From assembly GCA_018343915.1 (NCBI GenBank), contig JABRWF010000004.1, positions 558,001-622,000 on the forward strand: a DNA stretch of 64,000 bases. The letters run 5' to 3'. Under the pieces are notes generated by a model. The model worked only from the letters and a program-made list of their open reading frames with translations, was not told where the DNA came from and ran no database searches. Within the stretch, counting starts at the first letter, position 1, and the number at the start of each line of letters is the position of its first letter. Source of the DNA: Agroathelia rolfsii (taxonomy: Eukaryota > Basidiomycota > Agaricomycetes > Amylocorticiales > Amylocorticiaceae). Below, one piece after another: positions 33,766 through 47,009 of this stretch. The translations under genes and the position numbers were made by a program.

Positions 33766-36700
33766 GATTGTGAAGCCTAAGTGACCAAGATATGCTGAGT
33801 GGGAAGGAGAGAAGACAAGAGGGAGGTAGAATGGGTATGACGCCCCGTCGTTGACCCTTTTATATGGATTAATAATGGGGATACCTTCGACCTGGTCGTT
33901 TTGCCGGCGCGACGGCGGCTGTGTTGCCAGTGGCTTACCAGTACGATCGTACTCATAACGTGTACAGCCCATGATCGAGATTCATGATACCCGTATTCAT
34001 AAAATGCACGCTCCCACTCACACAGAGAATGCGATATATCACCCACTGGCACTCACCTCCCTTGTACCCGTCGTTTCTCGGCTGGTGGTTGATTAATGAG
34101 CCCTGACAGTGGGCCGTTCGGACTCATGTAAATTACTCCATTTTGATTACCCGAAGCAATGGTCAATCAGGCCAATCAACCTCGTGATTGTGAAATACAA
34201 TTCCTGGAACTCTACATACCGGCGACGGGTCCGGACTGCTACTCCTGCTGCTGCAGCCTCAAATGGATGTGAAATTCATGACTACCTCAGGCTGTACATC
34301 CGTTCATAATTCTTACAGCACATGTCTTTCCTATAGGCTGCGCTAACAATCGGATACTGCGCCCTGCGGTAACTGGTTCAGCGGCGCATCACAGGATTAC
34401 AACCGACTCCGGATTACGGCACCGGGGTTCCAAACCTTCACAACTCGTTAAGCATCAGATCAAGGGGAGGTCCAGAGTTCAGGTTTATATGTAGGTCTGT
34501 TCGAAGTGCTATGATTCCATGACTCTGTCTCTCATATATAACTGATAAGAATGGAAAGCCATACAGGATCGACCGACGAATTGGGCAATCAGAAGGCATA
34601 GATGAGGGCGCATATCAGTATCTGTAAGCTGAAGGCATGCCTAAACGGGTTATATGGGTAATCATCAGACTGGCGGCCGAACAACGCTCATGCGAAGCCG
34701 AGACCAGAGCTCCCAAGGCGGCGGTCATTAGCCAAACATCATTTGGGGTTGCGTGTTTCAGCATCAGAATGAACTGTAATCTTTCCAGGTTATAGGGCTA
34801 GTATGGGTAACAACTCTGAAATAACAATTCCCCTACCAATCCCGTTGTTCATTAATATCTGCTTGTTATCGAAAAATAAAGAAGATGCTAACCAACTTGA
34901 TGGAATATTAACCTATGAGCCCGTCTGCAATTGCGCTAGGGCGCGAGAAATGTTGTATTAATACTCGAAGAGAGGATTGTTCATGATTCATGATGCTAAA
35001 TAAACAAACCAATCCAGAATGTAATGGAACTTCGAAGCGCTTATCGAAATCCAATGTATGATTAAACAAACCAGTTCTAACAACGTCATGAAAGACTTCG
35101 AGACAAAGAGAAGAAAAATACATAGATAAAGCTGTGAGGCGGTTGCTAAGAGTAGTCACAATAATCAAAGGCGAAAGCTTGATTAATCAAGGCTACTAGA
35201 GATTCACAGAACAAGACCAAATATATCATGAGGGCATGATGAAAGTAGCTATTGTCATTGTGAGCGCAGAGCTTTATATATCGTGACGTAATATTGTCCG
35301 ATTCGTTCGAAAAGAGCAGAAGAGCCTCTCCTTTTGATTGAGTACCACATGGGTGATAGTCGCGATTGTATCCCGAATGACTAAATTTCCAGGATTAATC
35401 CTGATCCGCGACCCGATGCTTTTCCGTGAGAAAAACGGCACTATAACGAGACGCCACTGAAGGGCCTCAATTGATATTATCAAGAGCTCTGAAGAGAGAA
35501 TGAATGGTATAATCCGTTGCTAATCGTTTAGCCCATGTGACTATTAGAAACAAAGACTCAATAAGTCAGATGGGTGTTCGGAACGCTAGAACGATCGAGC
35601 CAAGCCCTAACTTGGCACGCTTGGAGATAGGGCACCAATCGCATCACTCCTGCAGTAGTTTTGCGCCAGGAGAAAAACTGTACAATTTATAGAAGCGGCG
35701 ATAACACTTAGGGCAAGTGTAAAGACAAACGTAGACACTGGCTTGTTGACCAAATTCCGTAAGAGACTGGGGCGATGGCTATCATGGGACAGCCTCAGAG
35801 GAGGGGATTGGCTAGGTGATCGCGAGACATCTATTCGTCCAAGGTTCACGGAGAATATACCAAAGACTAAAGGGGTGCAAATGAGTAAGTCAGGGATACA
35901 AAATGGGCCTCAGCAAAGATGGTGGTGCTGTTGAGTACGGGTTTGTAGGGCCTGCAGGTCGACTTGCTCCAAGTCCCTCTCGAAGTTTCTTTGACATTGC
36001 GGCAGGACACGCGGAGACAGATGCCGTACTGCCGGCCGGTATTTTTCTCGTAAAAAAGATTTGCCAGCACTCGTGCTGCTGCTGTAGGAGCTTCGGTTCA
36101 ACCATTGAGTTAGAAACCTATGTAACGGTCTCGTCAACCTACTGCCTGATACTATCGACATTCGTTCATTACGTAACAGAGGGATGCTTCAACCTTCGTG
36201 TGTGTGTGTGTTTTCAAATACCTTGGTATCTATGTTTGTAAACTTTCGTTGCTTTTAAGGCTGTGTGAGTAATGTGTTCAAGTTGTTCCAATTCTGTCCT
36301 AGTCTATGTGTTTCACGCTTGGCACATTCAGTTAACTACCATCTCTTGATCTAATTCCTGTCTTGCTCCACCCGGGGTCTATCCAACTTGCTCTTGGATT
36401 CCATTTTCATATACTGGGCTAGTCTCAAGTTGTATTCTCCTATGTACAAGGTTTAATCAGTCTGGATCTGGTGTCAGGAGAACGTCTGGTCATGATGATG
36501 TCAATTCTTGATACAGATTCATACTGAAATTTGAGACACTGGAAAAACAGACATTCATTTTCACAGGTGTCTTTGTGGTGCCTTCACATTTGTCAATATA
36601 GCGACCATTACAATGAGTGACGCGGTGACGATTGAACAAGCGCTCAGCGTAAGATGAAGTTGTTATGCAGTGCGCCACTTATACAAATAAGGTGCTAGAT

Positions 36701-37997
36701 GTTTTGTACTGATGTTACCTTCTAGGGTGTATATGAAATAGTCACCATGTCGTTTTCAACCGTTCCAAAAGCAGCTAGGCACGTCGAAGGCAATTTGAAT
36801 GGTATATCCTGTGAAGTCCTACATCTGGTGTTCCAGTAATGACTACAGTGCTAGATGTTGAATCGCGACCAGATTCATCTTCTAAATTTAAGAACATTTT
36901 TATTGATCAGCTTTTCTTGTAGTGTTCAAATTTGACCCAATACCGTTTACAAAACCTACATCAAATAGTGGTAATGCATAGAGCAGAGAGAGGCTTCCGT
37001 CAAAAGGAGGGCTCGGAAGAGTGTCTTGACAGAACTGTTTACGAGGTAATGTCATTCGAGCTTCTGACACGGCGTCTGAGACCTTCATTAGTCACAATCA
37101 ATGCCAATGCCAACTCAATTTTAAGCGCCTCCAATTGTTCTTGACTATGATCACATACATATATGTACTAGAGCTCAGAAGACTTCTCCATTGAATTCTT
37201 ACTCTTTACTCATAGGTAAGCTCGAACATGCTATATACCAGATAAGGGTTGAGGTTAAGAAAGCTGACTAGCGTCGCACGCCGATCTTATGTATATGTTC
37301 CAGGGAGTTAAGCAATGATCTATCTCTCAATTGTGAATTGGCGGTATGCTGCGCACTGCAGCGCGGAGTCCCTACTGGGTGTAACCTCATACTTAAGTAT
37401 ACATCCACGAGCTTCGGCACACAAGCAAGCTAGAAGTACGGCAGGTCTAGCGAAGCGAAAAAAAACTGAGGACACGAAGGTCGGGGAGAACAGCAGTTAC
37501 AGGAATATTGTGAGTAACATGTAGGGTGATGAGAGAAGTTCAAGTTTTTTTGAGGACAGCGTAGGAAGGCAACTGTGCTGTCGACTCGTGAACTACCTCA
37601 GGCTCCATTTTCGAACACGGTCTGACATAGGCAATGATTAATCGACCATCACTGATTATATATCATTTAGTAAGTTTTCTAGGAGCAGTAAGCGAAATTG
37701 ACTAATAATCATGCGTGAGACAAATAGCCTATATAATATTAAATACTTCGTCTTGTCTTGACCAAGTTGCCAAGTGAGGACTTCTGGGGGTTGCTATTGG
37801 GATATCTCGAGCTTCAAGTTATGTCAACATCGAACAGTCCTATTACTAATATACCAAAAGTGCATGACCCATCATCAATACATCATCCGTCTTCGGGATT
37901 TAATAATTATTCGATCATCACCAGACCTATGTCATCGGGGGTACATAAGCTCAAACGCCCTGTATTTGTGTTGCGGCTAGCTACCAGTATTCTCAAT
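33766..37997. other. Gene-poor 4.2 kb
   Basis: Low-complexity-poor A/T-rich sequence without a supportable gene. Minus-strand open stretches at 34.9-36.1 kb include NKPVSTFVFTLALSVIAAS (35.7 kb), a possible membrane helix, but they do not splice together. Sequence from about 37,860 to 37,990 resembles that before the second reductase (40,060-40,190) and is probably the promoter of the first. Confidence 0.5.
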
Positions 37998-39616
37998 ATG
38001 ATCTTGCCTACCAAAACTAGGGCTTACTATCTACTCGAAGTACGTCTCCTAACCTTCTACATCTTCATCCTCAAGATATCACATACATCCAACTAACGGG
38101 GAGCCAAAGGCCAATAATATCGTTCTTCGGGAATCAGATATCCCAAAGCTCGGTGACAATGAAGTATTAGTCCGAATACATGCTGTATCATTGCAAGTAC
38201 GTTCTATTTGGGTCACGCCACTTGGATTTCAATGTATGAATCAAGGGGATTTCTCACCAACTCTATAGTATCGTGATGTCGTGATCACAAATGGGACATA
38301 TCCAGGAAAGTAAGTCCCTCTTGTATTCCATGGCGTTTCAATTATTTTTGAAAATTATACAGTCAAACTAATTCTTGACACATGATGATCTTTGTAGCCG
38401 CAAATCAGAGTTAATACCATGCTCTGATGCGGCAGCGGAGATTATATCTATTGGGGACGCAGTTAAGGATTGGAAAATCGGCGATCGTGTTTGCACTCAA
38501 ATATGTCCGGATTTTCTTTCTGGGGACATCAATGAGAAATTACAAGCCACAACCTTGGGAGGAACGATCGATGGCGTGTTGATGGAATATAAGATATTAC
38601 CCGTCCATGCAAGCATCTCCTAGTGATGTTTTAAGTCAGTTACTTAACACTAATCACGACTATAGACACTTGTCAAAATTCCTGAGAATCTTACTTATGA
38701 GGAAGCTTCGACCCTTCCGTAAATCCGCTACTATATCACATGCATCACACCTTATACTGATATGATAATTCATAGATGCGCAGCTTTAACAGCATATAAT
38801 GCACTTATGGGACCTACCCCTCTTAAGGAGGGTGACTTTGTCCTTATACAAGGAACCGGGGGTGTCTCGATGTGAGAAATTAGCACAACATAACTATTTC
38901 TGTCATTTAACTCATTAGTATCTCCAATTCAGATTTGCGCTGCAGTTCGCCGTCGCCTCAGGCGCTACGGTCATTGCCACCTCTTCTTCTGACGAGAAAC
39001 TAGAAACAGTAAAGAAACTCGGGGCGAAGTATCTCATCAACTACAAGAAGAATCCCAATTGGGATGAAGAAGTGCTGAGAATAGTGCGTATTAATTAGCA
39101 TGATATCATGCACCGATGGACTCATGCTAACCACTGGTATATATGTAGACCAATGGGTACGGTGTTGACCATGTAATCGAAGTTGGCGGCGCAGGTACCA
39201 TCGAACGCTCTATGAATGCTGCACGTTATGCGGGATGTGTTCATACAGTCGGGTTTGTATCGCAGGTGAGGCTGATGTCGCCAATCCTTCCCCTATATTG
39301 TGTTAACGCAAACATCGGTAAAGGATCCCCCCAGCAGAAATATTGCAATACAATCCATCATGCGTGCGATCATAATTCGTGGTATTTTAATTGGCTCGTT
39401 GAAGCAGTAAGACTGTTTTCAAATCGTTTTGGATAATGGATTGAATTTATGCCCATTCGAAACAGATTCGTAGATATGAATAGGCTCATTAGTACCACAG
39501 CTATAAGGCCGGTTATTGATAAAGTTTTTGCATTTGAGGAGTATGTAGAAGCGCTGAAGTATCTAGGCAGCCAGCAACACATTGGAAAGGTTGTTATCAG
39601 AGTTGTGAGATCATAA
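37998..39616 (+). CDS. Medium-chain reductase (quinone-oxidoreductase type), copy 1
   Basis: A multi-exon gene starting MILPTKTRAYYLLE. The spliced product has the GroES-like half ([62 protein letters not shown]) and the Rossmann half ([60 protein letters not shown]), ending VIDKVFAFEEYVEALKYL and KVVIRVVRS. GTGGVS is the NADP-binding turn. The cysteine and histidine ligands of catalytic zinc in alcohol dehydrogenases are absent (PCSDAAAE replaces the GHE region), so it belongs with the zinc-free NAD(P)H quinone or enone reductases of the MDR superfamily. All exon joins I checked are in phase, so it looks functional. Tandem with copy 2, same strand, 600 bp apart. Confidence 0.88.
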
Positions 39617-40216
39617 AACAATTGCATCGTAAAAAGTATTGTAGTTATGCTTTTGCTCATTACCATCAACCAGGAAATACTTGAATTTGCATTATGATTT
39701 TGCATGATAAAGAAAACCAAATACTTGTGAAGCACAATATATAATGCCTAGTATGCTTGAAGCGACAGCACAAACCCACCAACACATTATAATGGCAAAT
39801 GAAAGATAGATAGATATAAGCTGTCTCTCTTTTGTGCTGAACTAAGATCTAGGGTTGAGCCCTCTTTCAAGTACCTAATGGTGAAATAGTAGCTCAGATG
39901 ATTAGGAAAAAAAAATACCACGGCGAAAAGGGCAGACACAAATAAAAATAACAGTTCAGACGTCGTTCCGACTCAGCAAACACTGGTTCGATCCGCTTGT
40001 AAACGCCATTTGCGAAGTTAAAATTGTCATGTGACCTATACTTATTCATCTATGAAAAGTATGATATATTCTCCGCTTTCGGGATTTGGGAATCATGCAT
40101 ACGTCACCAAGCCCGTATCAGTATGAGTACAGTACATAAGCGCAGGAATCTGGAGAAGTACGCTCCAAGCTTCGACTCCAGTTAACTCCTAGCGGTTCGT
40201 ACTTCAAAATCCAATT
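39617..40216. other. Intergenic between tandem reductases
   Basis: 600 bp containing the 3' end of copy 1 and the promoter of copy 2. The part 40,060-40,190 repeats, in diverged form, the sequence just before copy 1 (shared pieces CTTCGGGATTT and TACATAAGC), showing that the duplication included the promoter. Confidence 0.65.
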
Positions 40217-41813
40217 ATGTCTTTACCAACCAAAACTCGATCTTACCATCTACTTGAGGTATGCCTTTTGATCTTGTGCTGCATTTTTGCACTAATTTAC
40301 ACATCAAATTAATCAAAGGTTAATAACATTGTTCTTCGGGAATCAGACGTTCCAAAACTTGGCAGCAATGAAGTCTTAGTCAAGATACATGCTGTATCAT
40401 TGCAAGTACGTTTTATCTCTACCTCCAGTCTCAGCTTTCGATGTATAGGACGTGGTAGTGTGTCTAACAACTTACTGTAGTATCGTGATATTGTAATCAC
40501 AAATGGCACATATCCAACGGGGTGAGCCCATTCTCTATTGATCAGAATAACTCAAGGAATTACCTCTTAATTATGATAATCCTGATAGTTTCAAACCGGG
40601 GTTAATACCATGCTCAGATGCAGCTGCAGAAATCATATCTGTTGGGAATGCAGTCAAGGACTGGAAAGTTGGTGACCGTGTTTGCGCTAACTTCTGTCTG
40701 GATCATCTTAATGGGGACACGAACGAAAAAATACAAGCCACTGCTTTAGGAGGAGCGATAGATGGGGTTTTGGCTGAATACAAGGTATTCCCAGCCCATG
40801 TTAGTATTTTTTTCTTCTTTAGTTTCCGAGAGCTAATCATAACCCTAGTCACTTGTCAGAATTCCTGAGAATTTTACATACGAGGAAGCATCGACTCTTC
40901 CGTAAATCTGCCACTATATCAGTTGCATTATGTTTCGTAATGATCTGATAATTTTATAGATGTGCAGCTTTGTCCGCATACAATGCCCTTTTGGGGCCCA
41001 CGCCTCTTAAGGGGGGTGATTTCGTCCTCGTACAAGGAACTGGTGGTGTATCGATGTAGGTCCTTGATTCCACTGGCATGAGATCTTCTTCGCTCTTCAA
41101 CCTGACAGATACTCTGACTCAGTTTCGCTTTGCAATTTGCTGTTGCGTCGGGTGCCACGGTCATTGCCACCTCTTCTTCGGACGAAAAGCTGGAAGTAGC
41201 CAAGAAACTCGGAGCCAAATATCTCATCAACTACAAAAAGACACCTAACTGGGATGAAGAAGCATTAAAGATAGTACGTACAAATCAATGAAATTCGCAG
41301 ATGAACTCAAAAACTGGGTATATGCGTAGACCAACGGCCGTGGTGTTGATCATATAGTTGAAGTTGGAGGTGCAGGAACTATTGAGCGCTCTATGAAGTC
41401 AGTGCGTCCCGCTGGTTGGATCCATACGATTGGCTTCGTATCGCAAGTGAGTCCAATCGATGTATTACGTTCTCCTTCAGGTGGAGTGCTAATATAAACT
41501 TTGACAAAGGATCCCTCAAGTGGCAACATTATTATGAGCTCTATCAGGCGTGCATGTATGATTCGTGGTATTCAAATAGGCTCTGTAAAGCAGTAAGAAT
41601 GCCTTTAGTCTGCTCTGAGTTGTGAATTTACTCATCGTTTGTTTTATATTTTTTTTAAATAGGTTCGAGGACATGAATAGACTCATCAGCGCTACAGGTA
41701 TTAAGCCGGTCATTGACAAAGTGTTTTCATTTGAAGAGTATGAAGAAGCGCTCAAATATCTAGGCAGCCAGCAGCACGTTGGAAAGGTTGTTGTCAAAGT
41801 AGCTAAATCATAA
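40217..41813 (+). CDS. Medium-chain reductase (quinone-oxidoreductase type), copy 2
   Basis: Second copy, starting [14 protein letters not shown], with the same exon layout. Landmarks are [68 protein letters not shown] and [20 protein letters not shown]; the last exon starts [20 protein letters not shown] and ends [10 protein letters not shown]. Compared with copy 1 most differences are conservative, and a loop after the zinc-lacking CSDAAAE segment differs ([11 protein letters not shown] against TQICPDFLSGD), which may change the substrate pocket. Splice joins I checked are in phase. Both copies probably reduce C=C or quinone bonds with NADPH; the substrate cannot be inferred. Confidence 0.88.
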
Positions 41814-42109
41814 AGTTTACAAACTACTCGTATCATAAACCCATCGCAAAGTGTATATTGTATTCACTATATGCGAGTAACTAGAATCTTATGGCAGTCC
41901 GAACCTCAACCTAGTCAATAAATCGTATCAGGTTGTATTGTTTATTCAAGTTTGACTCGGAGTATCAAAGCATACTGTACTATGTGCTACGAATGAGTGA
42001 CATCAAGACCTTTATACTACTGAAGAATTACAAGCGTGACAATGGACCAAGGAAGACATAATCACGAATAGACAACTCCATAAGTCCCACCTAACATATA
42101 AAGGATTCC

Positions 42110-44173
42110 TCATAGCCCAAACCTATTCAACAGCTCGTTTAATGCCGTTGTCGCAGAACCTCCTTTGCCCCAAGCATGAATCAAATCCTGCTGAATGCGT
42201 TTAGCATTCATCCTCTTTCTCTGACCTGCTTCGGCCGTCAACTGACTCAAAAGGACATCGAGCTCCTCCTTGAATGCTTCAAGAGTCCCTTTCGGGGCCC
42301 TTCCATGATGGTACATGGTCTTCAAGCCATACTCGCCAGACCGAACCTCAGTGAGTTCAAATGCGATGTCTAAGGAATATACCATGTATGCAACGTTTGA
42401 TGGTTGGTCACCGGTGAAGGGCCACGCAATCCTGGATGAAAGCGCTGTCATGAGCTTTTCTTTTCGGTTTCGGAAGAATGGATGGAAAGCTTACATGGGG
42501 ACGCCTTGAGCGAGAGCATCAATGGTCCCACCGTAGCCACCGTGGGTAATGAACCAGCCAACACTCTGCAAAGGTAAAGACTATAAGAAAAGAAAGTCAA
42601 TAGAATAAGCGGAAACATGGTATCTCCCTTATGTGCCAATATTGTCTGTTGGGGAGCGTAAGGAATGATCAACCCATCCAGAGAATCTTTAAAGTGATTC
42701 AGGATATGTTCGGGAACTTGAGCCACCGGCGAAGCATGAGTGAGGACCTAACATATATAATTTTTAGTCAGGAATGCATAATCTATTTATTTATTTTTAC
42801 TTACGAAAGGTATTTTTCTATCGGCCAGCTTTTCCAGTAGTGTCCAGACGTATTCTGGATTATGAGGCCTAGTATAATGATAAAGCGTCACTAAAAACAG
42901 TCCGACCGAGCGGAGGCCAAATATACATACCAGAAAATGCTCCCAAACGAGATATATACCAAACTGCCCTCACCACGCGTTTGCAAAACAGCATCCAAGA
43001 AACTTTTCACCTTCGCGCCTACGCCCGGCGGCGCCGCAGCCATCTCGGCCTCGAGCGCTCTCTGAGAGAAATCGCTCGTGCCCGGCTGGAGTGGCAACAT
43101 AGGGCCAAGGTGGAAGGTGGGTCTTCTGCCCGTCTCCGCCATCCAGTCGTCGATTGAAGTGAGCACCTCCCCATCATACCCGGGGGCATTGCATGTAGCC
43201 AGGCCGTCAGCTTCACGCATGAATCTGTGCGCATATGCGCATGTTTGGACTCAGCACAGTTGCCTGGAATATCACCGACCCAAATGTATAGGCAAGCACG
43301 AACCGTGTGAAATTATGCAAAAACTCCGCAAGCGCGCCTGGCTTATCCGGGCTCATGTGATCCAGGCGCTGAGGAAACACTTCCCAATCATACATCGGTT
43401 GTATGCCCCGCATATGAACTAGACTACCAGATGGTTCTAGGATTCGACCGTGTCTGCGTTCCTCCTCTGTGTATTCTGGGTATAGTATCTCCCCGGCTCC
43501 GCCATACGAATGAGGTAGGCATAGCCAGACAGTACCAGCTGAGAAGCCGGTACTCCATTCTATGACAGGGATGGGCGCGTCAGCTGTAGTGGCGCGAATG
43601 AGGGATAGCCAGGGATATTCGAATCCATCCAGGATGATGAGGGATGGCCGAGCTGCGCCTGCATATGTCGTGCCCGTCTCGGAACAAGTGATAGGCTCGG
43701 CTTCTAGGAGCCGCTGCCAGATGGGCTCGAACATTTCGACTGTAACCGTTACGGCATTCCGAGGGTCAAAAGTATGATTCCCCAAAGCGACAACACTATG
43801 ATTTTTTTTTTTTTTTGCCAGCCATAAGCGGGGATTATTCATGAATGAACCGCCACATGAAGGGAGTGTAGCACTTGGATAATGATGTTATCTTACCGAA
43901 CTTCCCCCAATGGCTTTTCAACATCGGCGAGACATCTCGCTGTTTCCGCCCGGGCTCTATCAAATGTCTTCGCCCAATGTGGGACAAGCACCGTCACTAT
44001 GATCGGTCTCTCGGCCACGAACTTTGCAGCCAAGAGACAGATCGCACGAAAGTGGCCTGATGTAAGATGTTGGTGGATAAGCTCTGTGGAAATCTTGAAG
44101 GTGGCGAGCCATAAGGCTCAGTCACCGGGAAAGGAACACTGACTCCAGCTGGGTGTGCATGATAACAAGACAT
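42110..44173 (-). CDS. UDP-glycosyltransferase (GT1)
   Basis: A multi-exon GT1-type enzyme. The N-terminal half carries GHFRAICLLAAKFVAERP and LIILDGFEYPWLSLIRAT. The C-terminal donor-binding half shows EGSLVYISFGSIFW, IPFVLTHASP, LIIPYAPQQTILAHK, VGWFITHGGYGGTIDALAQG and PFTGDQPSNVAYM. The HGG...DQP series is the fungal version of the UDP-sugar binding signature. It ends LNELLNRFGL before TGA at 42110. Such enzymes add glucose or another sugar to sterols, phenolics or xenobiotics. The first exon is less certain: ATG at 44173 (MSCYHAHPAGV) with a short intron fits, but other starts are possible. It converges with the reductase pair and has a decayed copy upstream on the same strand. Confidence 0.85.
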
Positions 44174-45099
44174 GTTTACGAGATGTGTTTAGTTTAGCGT
44201 GAGCGCTCATTTTGTTGGCGGTTGTAAAGCTTGTACTAGTAGCACTGGTGATAGTACTAAAGTGTCGTGTGAAGGTGGACAGTACACAGCACTTTGATAG
44301 CTACCTATGGCCGGTATAAATACAGGAATATGAGGTCAATACATAATTGGGATACCCGATAGACCCGACCCGGAACCCATTTTTCGAAATATGGCATCGT
44401 GAGGCTTACTAGTCGAGTCAATGATGCATGGTGATGTCCCTGAAGACAGCTACCGGAGAGCGGACATGCTGAACATTTTGCAACATGTTAATCTCTTTCT
44501 GCCGGTGGATTACAAGATCAGAGCCACACCTTGTCAGCAACTATCGCCGGCATGCATACGCACTTCGGCAGATGGAAAGTTCCGTCTTCGAGATGTACAA
44601 TCGCACGGGCTGTGCCGCGGGTAGTCGTCATCAAACATGTACTAGTAGTACAACGTCGGGCATCCGAATGAAATACTCAAGTATAAAGTAAGGCGTGACG
44701 TTTAGTTCTCAATGAAGCGGAAGCTGGGAGCCTCTCCGAGTCTGCTTCTAATCATAACGCTATATCATTGTTCTTGTACATGTAGTACTATCATTGATTA
44801 AACCATAGCACGCCAATCATTGGCGTACATCATCCTATCCTTGTGTAACGTAGATTCCACTCTCTTAGGCTTCCCCATGGGGAGGGGGTCGGTAGGCATC
44901 AGCAACCGACGGATGAGGTTTTTATTAACCTGACGAGCGCTTTTGCATCCCTACAGTGCAATTGTTTCGGAATAGTTCCCCGTCTAGAACTTGTTCATTG
45001 CCGTTGGTCAATTGATGTCCGAATGTATTTATAGTGCCAAACTTCAAGTAAAAAGAACCACTAACGATATAAATTCTGCCTAACCAAGAAAAAAAAAAT
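44174..45099. other. Intergenic, promoter of the glycosyltransferase
   Basis: No gene. Contains short motifs seen elsewhere in the window: TTGTACTAGTA at 44231-44241, ACTGGTGATAGTA at 44244-44256 and CATGTACTAGTA at 44636-44647. The last also occurs at 47042-47053 upstream of uS7m and SYS1. They could be promoter elements or chance. Confidence 0.5.
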
Positions 45100-45830
45100 C
45101 CTTGCAGCCCCAATCTATTTAAGAGTTCATTGAACGCCCTCGTTGCAGAGCCTCCTTTTCCCTAAGCATTAACTAAATCCTGCTGGATATGTTTTGCATT
45201 CACCCTCTTTCTCTGGCCTACCTCAGCCGTCAACCGGGCCAGAAGGACGTCCAGCTCCTCCTTGAACACCTCAAGTATTCTTTTTCGGGGACTTCCATGA
45301 TGGTACATGGTCTTCAGGCTATACTCGCCAGACCGAACTTCGGTCAATTCAAAGGGAGCATCTAAGGAATATATCATGTAGGCGACGTTCGATAATTGAT
45401 CGCCAGTGGAGGGCCGCACAATCCTGGATAGGAGTACCTAATCGAGCCCTGCTATTGAAGACTTGCATAAGAACGCCTTGAGTAAAAGCATCAATGGTGC
45501 CGCTGTAGCCGCCATGGGTAACGAGCCACCCGACGTCCTGTAAGAGCCGCAGAGATGATAAGAAACGACGCCAATGAAATTGGCAAGACAGTGATATTTA
45601 CCTTGTACGTCAATATTGTCTGTTGAGGAGTATATGGGACAAGCAACCCATGTATGGAACTATCGGAACGATCTTGAATGTGTTCCGGAATTTGAGCCAC
45701 TGGTGAGGCATGGGTGAGAACCTAATCTATTATGCCCAGATTGAGGCTGTATGCATGACGTAGGGAAAAGAAAGGCGACTTACGACGCGTCTCTCTGTGC
45801 TTGTCTTGCCTAGAACACCATTGATGAGTC
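45100..45830 (-). pseudogene. Truncated UDP-glycosyltransferase pseudogene
   Basis: Homologous to the C-terminal part of the intact glycosyltransferase at 42.1-44.2 kb: VLTHASPVAQIPEHIQ, LLVPYTPQQTILTYK, VGWLVTHGGYSGTIDAF, STGDQLSNVAYMIYS and ELDVLLARLTAEVGQRKR can be read in order. Lesions: a TAG stop at 45162-45164 where the intact gene has Trp in HAWGKGG; the WPF before TGDQ is replaced by RPS; the normal stop after NRxGL is lost; and nothing corresponding to the N-terminal half is found upstream before SYS1. It is a local duplicate that was truncated and then decayed. Confidence 0.88.
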
Positions 45831-46107
45831 CTTAACTGATACGATGTTTATGTTCCTAATCCAAGAGACGGGTTTCAAGCTACACAATGAAACAAAATGA
45901 CGGGGGAAAAATCTGGAAGATGGTATTAATATCATGGCTAAAATGTCCTATAGCTTGATGAGATATAGTGATATATATGCTGCGCAGAGTCGATGTTATT
46001 ACCAAGCGTCACAAACCCAAGGTAGAAAAGACTTGTCAGAAAGGGGTATAATACAGTCCGCAAACAAAACAAAAAAAAAAAAAAGCAAAACCGTCCTCTC
46101 CTTCTCA

Positions 46108-47009
46108 TCAATCCCTCCTATCTCCCATCAGCCTCCCCATTTCCAAGTCTTCTCCTTCCCCTCCCCTCCCAGATCCCGATGGCGCAGAAGAAGACGAAGT
46201 TGGTGGTGCCATAATCACCAAGCCCTCGCTCATCTCGCGCTTGACGCAGAGCTGCTCGGCAACGATAATCGTGCCCGCACAACTGGAGAGCAAAACAACC
46301 CAGAAGAAGAACGAGGTAGGGAGCGAGGCGGAGTAGTACGTCGTCAGTACGAGATGGTTGAACGCGAGCGTGAGGACGAAGTCGAGGATGAGACGTGGGC
46401 GGCGGATGAGGGTGTAAAGGTAGTATACGCTACGTGGTTAGAACCCAGTTTGATGGAAATATGAAAAAGAGTGTCGAGAATGTCAGTATTGCAATTGATC
46501 AGAGGATGACGTATGGCACCCACTCAGCAGCAGACGCTAACATCCAGCAAACAGCGATCGTCCAGCCTCGGAGGGGGTCGATGCTACCATCCCAGTGGTC
46601 CTCGAGTGAGCTGAGCCCAAACTGCTTGCCGCCGCTCCATACGCCTGCATACGAGTTCCAGCGGTCGCCGCCACGCATACCGCGCACAGTCGGACGGCCG
46701 GCCATTTCACGCCAGTCCATGATCATACCTATTCACGAGAAGGGTGAGAGGGGATGCTTCATCAAGCGGCGGTTGGATACGCACCTACGTTGGCAGCGCC
46801 ACCCTCATATGCCAAAGAACCTGGCTCTGCGAAGAAGGATAGGAGAGGCGGGGTGATGATGGAGAGGGTCACGTAGTGCAATGCCTGCATTGCGACGATC
46901 TTCAATGCAGAAAAGTGAACATGGTTTTGCTCAATGTACCCCGGTTATGTGCTACCTGAGCTATTAGAAGAACTGGATCCCATGATGTTGAATGGCGTTT
47001 ATTGGACAT
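46108..47009 (-). CDS. SYS1: Sys1-type Golgi membrane protein
   Basis: Starting MSNKRHSTSWDPVLLIAQ (exon 47009-46956), the protein continues IVAMQALHYVTLSIITPPLL, SLAYEGGAANVGMIMDWREM, then PLRGWTIAVCWMLASAA, LILDFVLTLAFNHLVLTTYY, SLPTSFFFWVVLLSSCAGT and AEQLCVKREMSEGL, with a Ser/Gly/acidic tail. This is the four-helix Sys1 fold with its conserved WxxD, N-H-L and EQLCxxRE signatures. Sys1 is a Golgi membrane protein that recruits the GTPase Arl3 and supports vesicle traffic. Start chosen because it gives an in-phase first intron (46955-46900); the ATG at 46983 does not. Divergent from uS7m with a 235-bp shared region. Confidence 0.92.

Noticed and set aside
34370..34450. tRNA-like A box and B box (TGGTTCAGCGG and GGTTCCAAACC)
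   Set aside because: Acceptor and T-arm stems do not pair when laid out as a cloverleaf, and the B box deviates at key positions.
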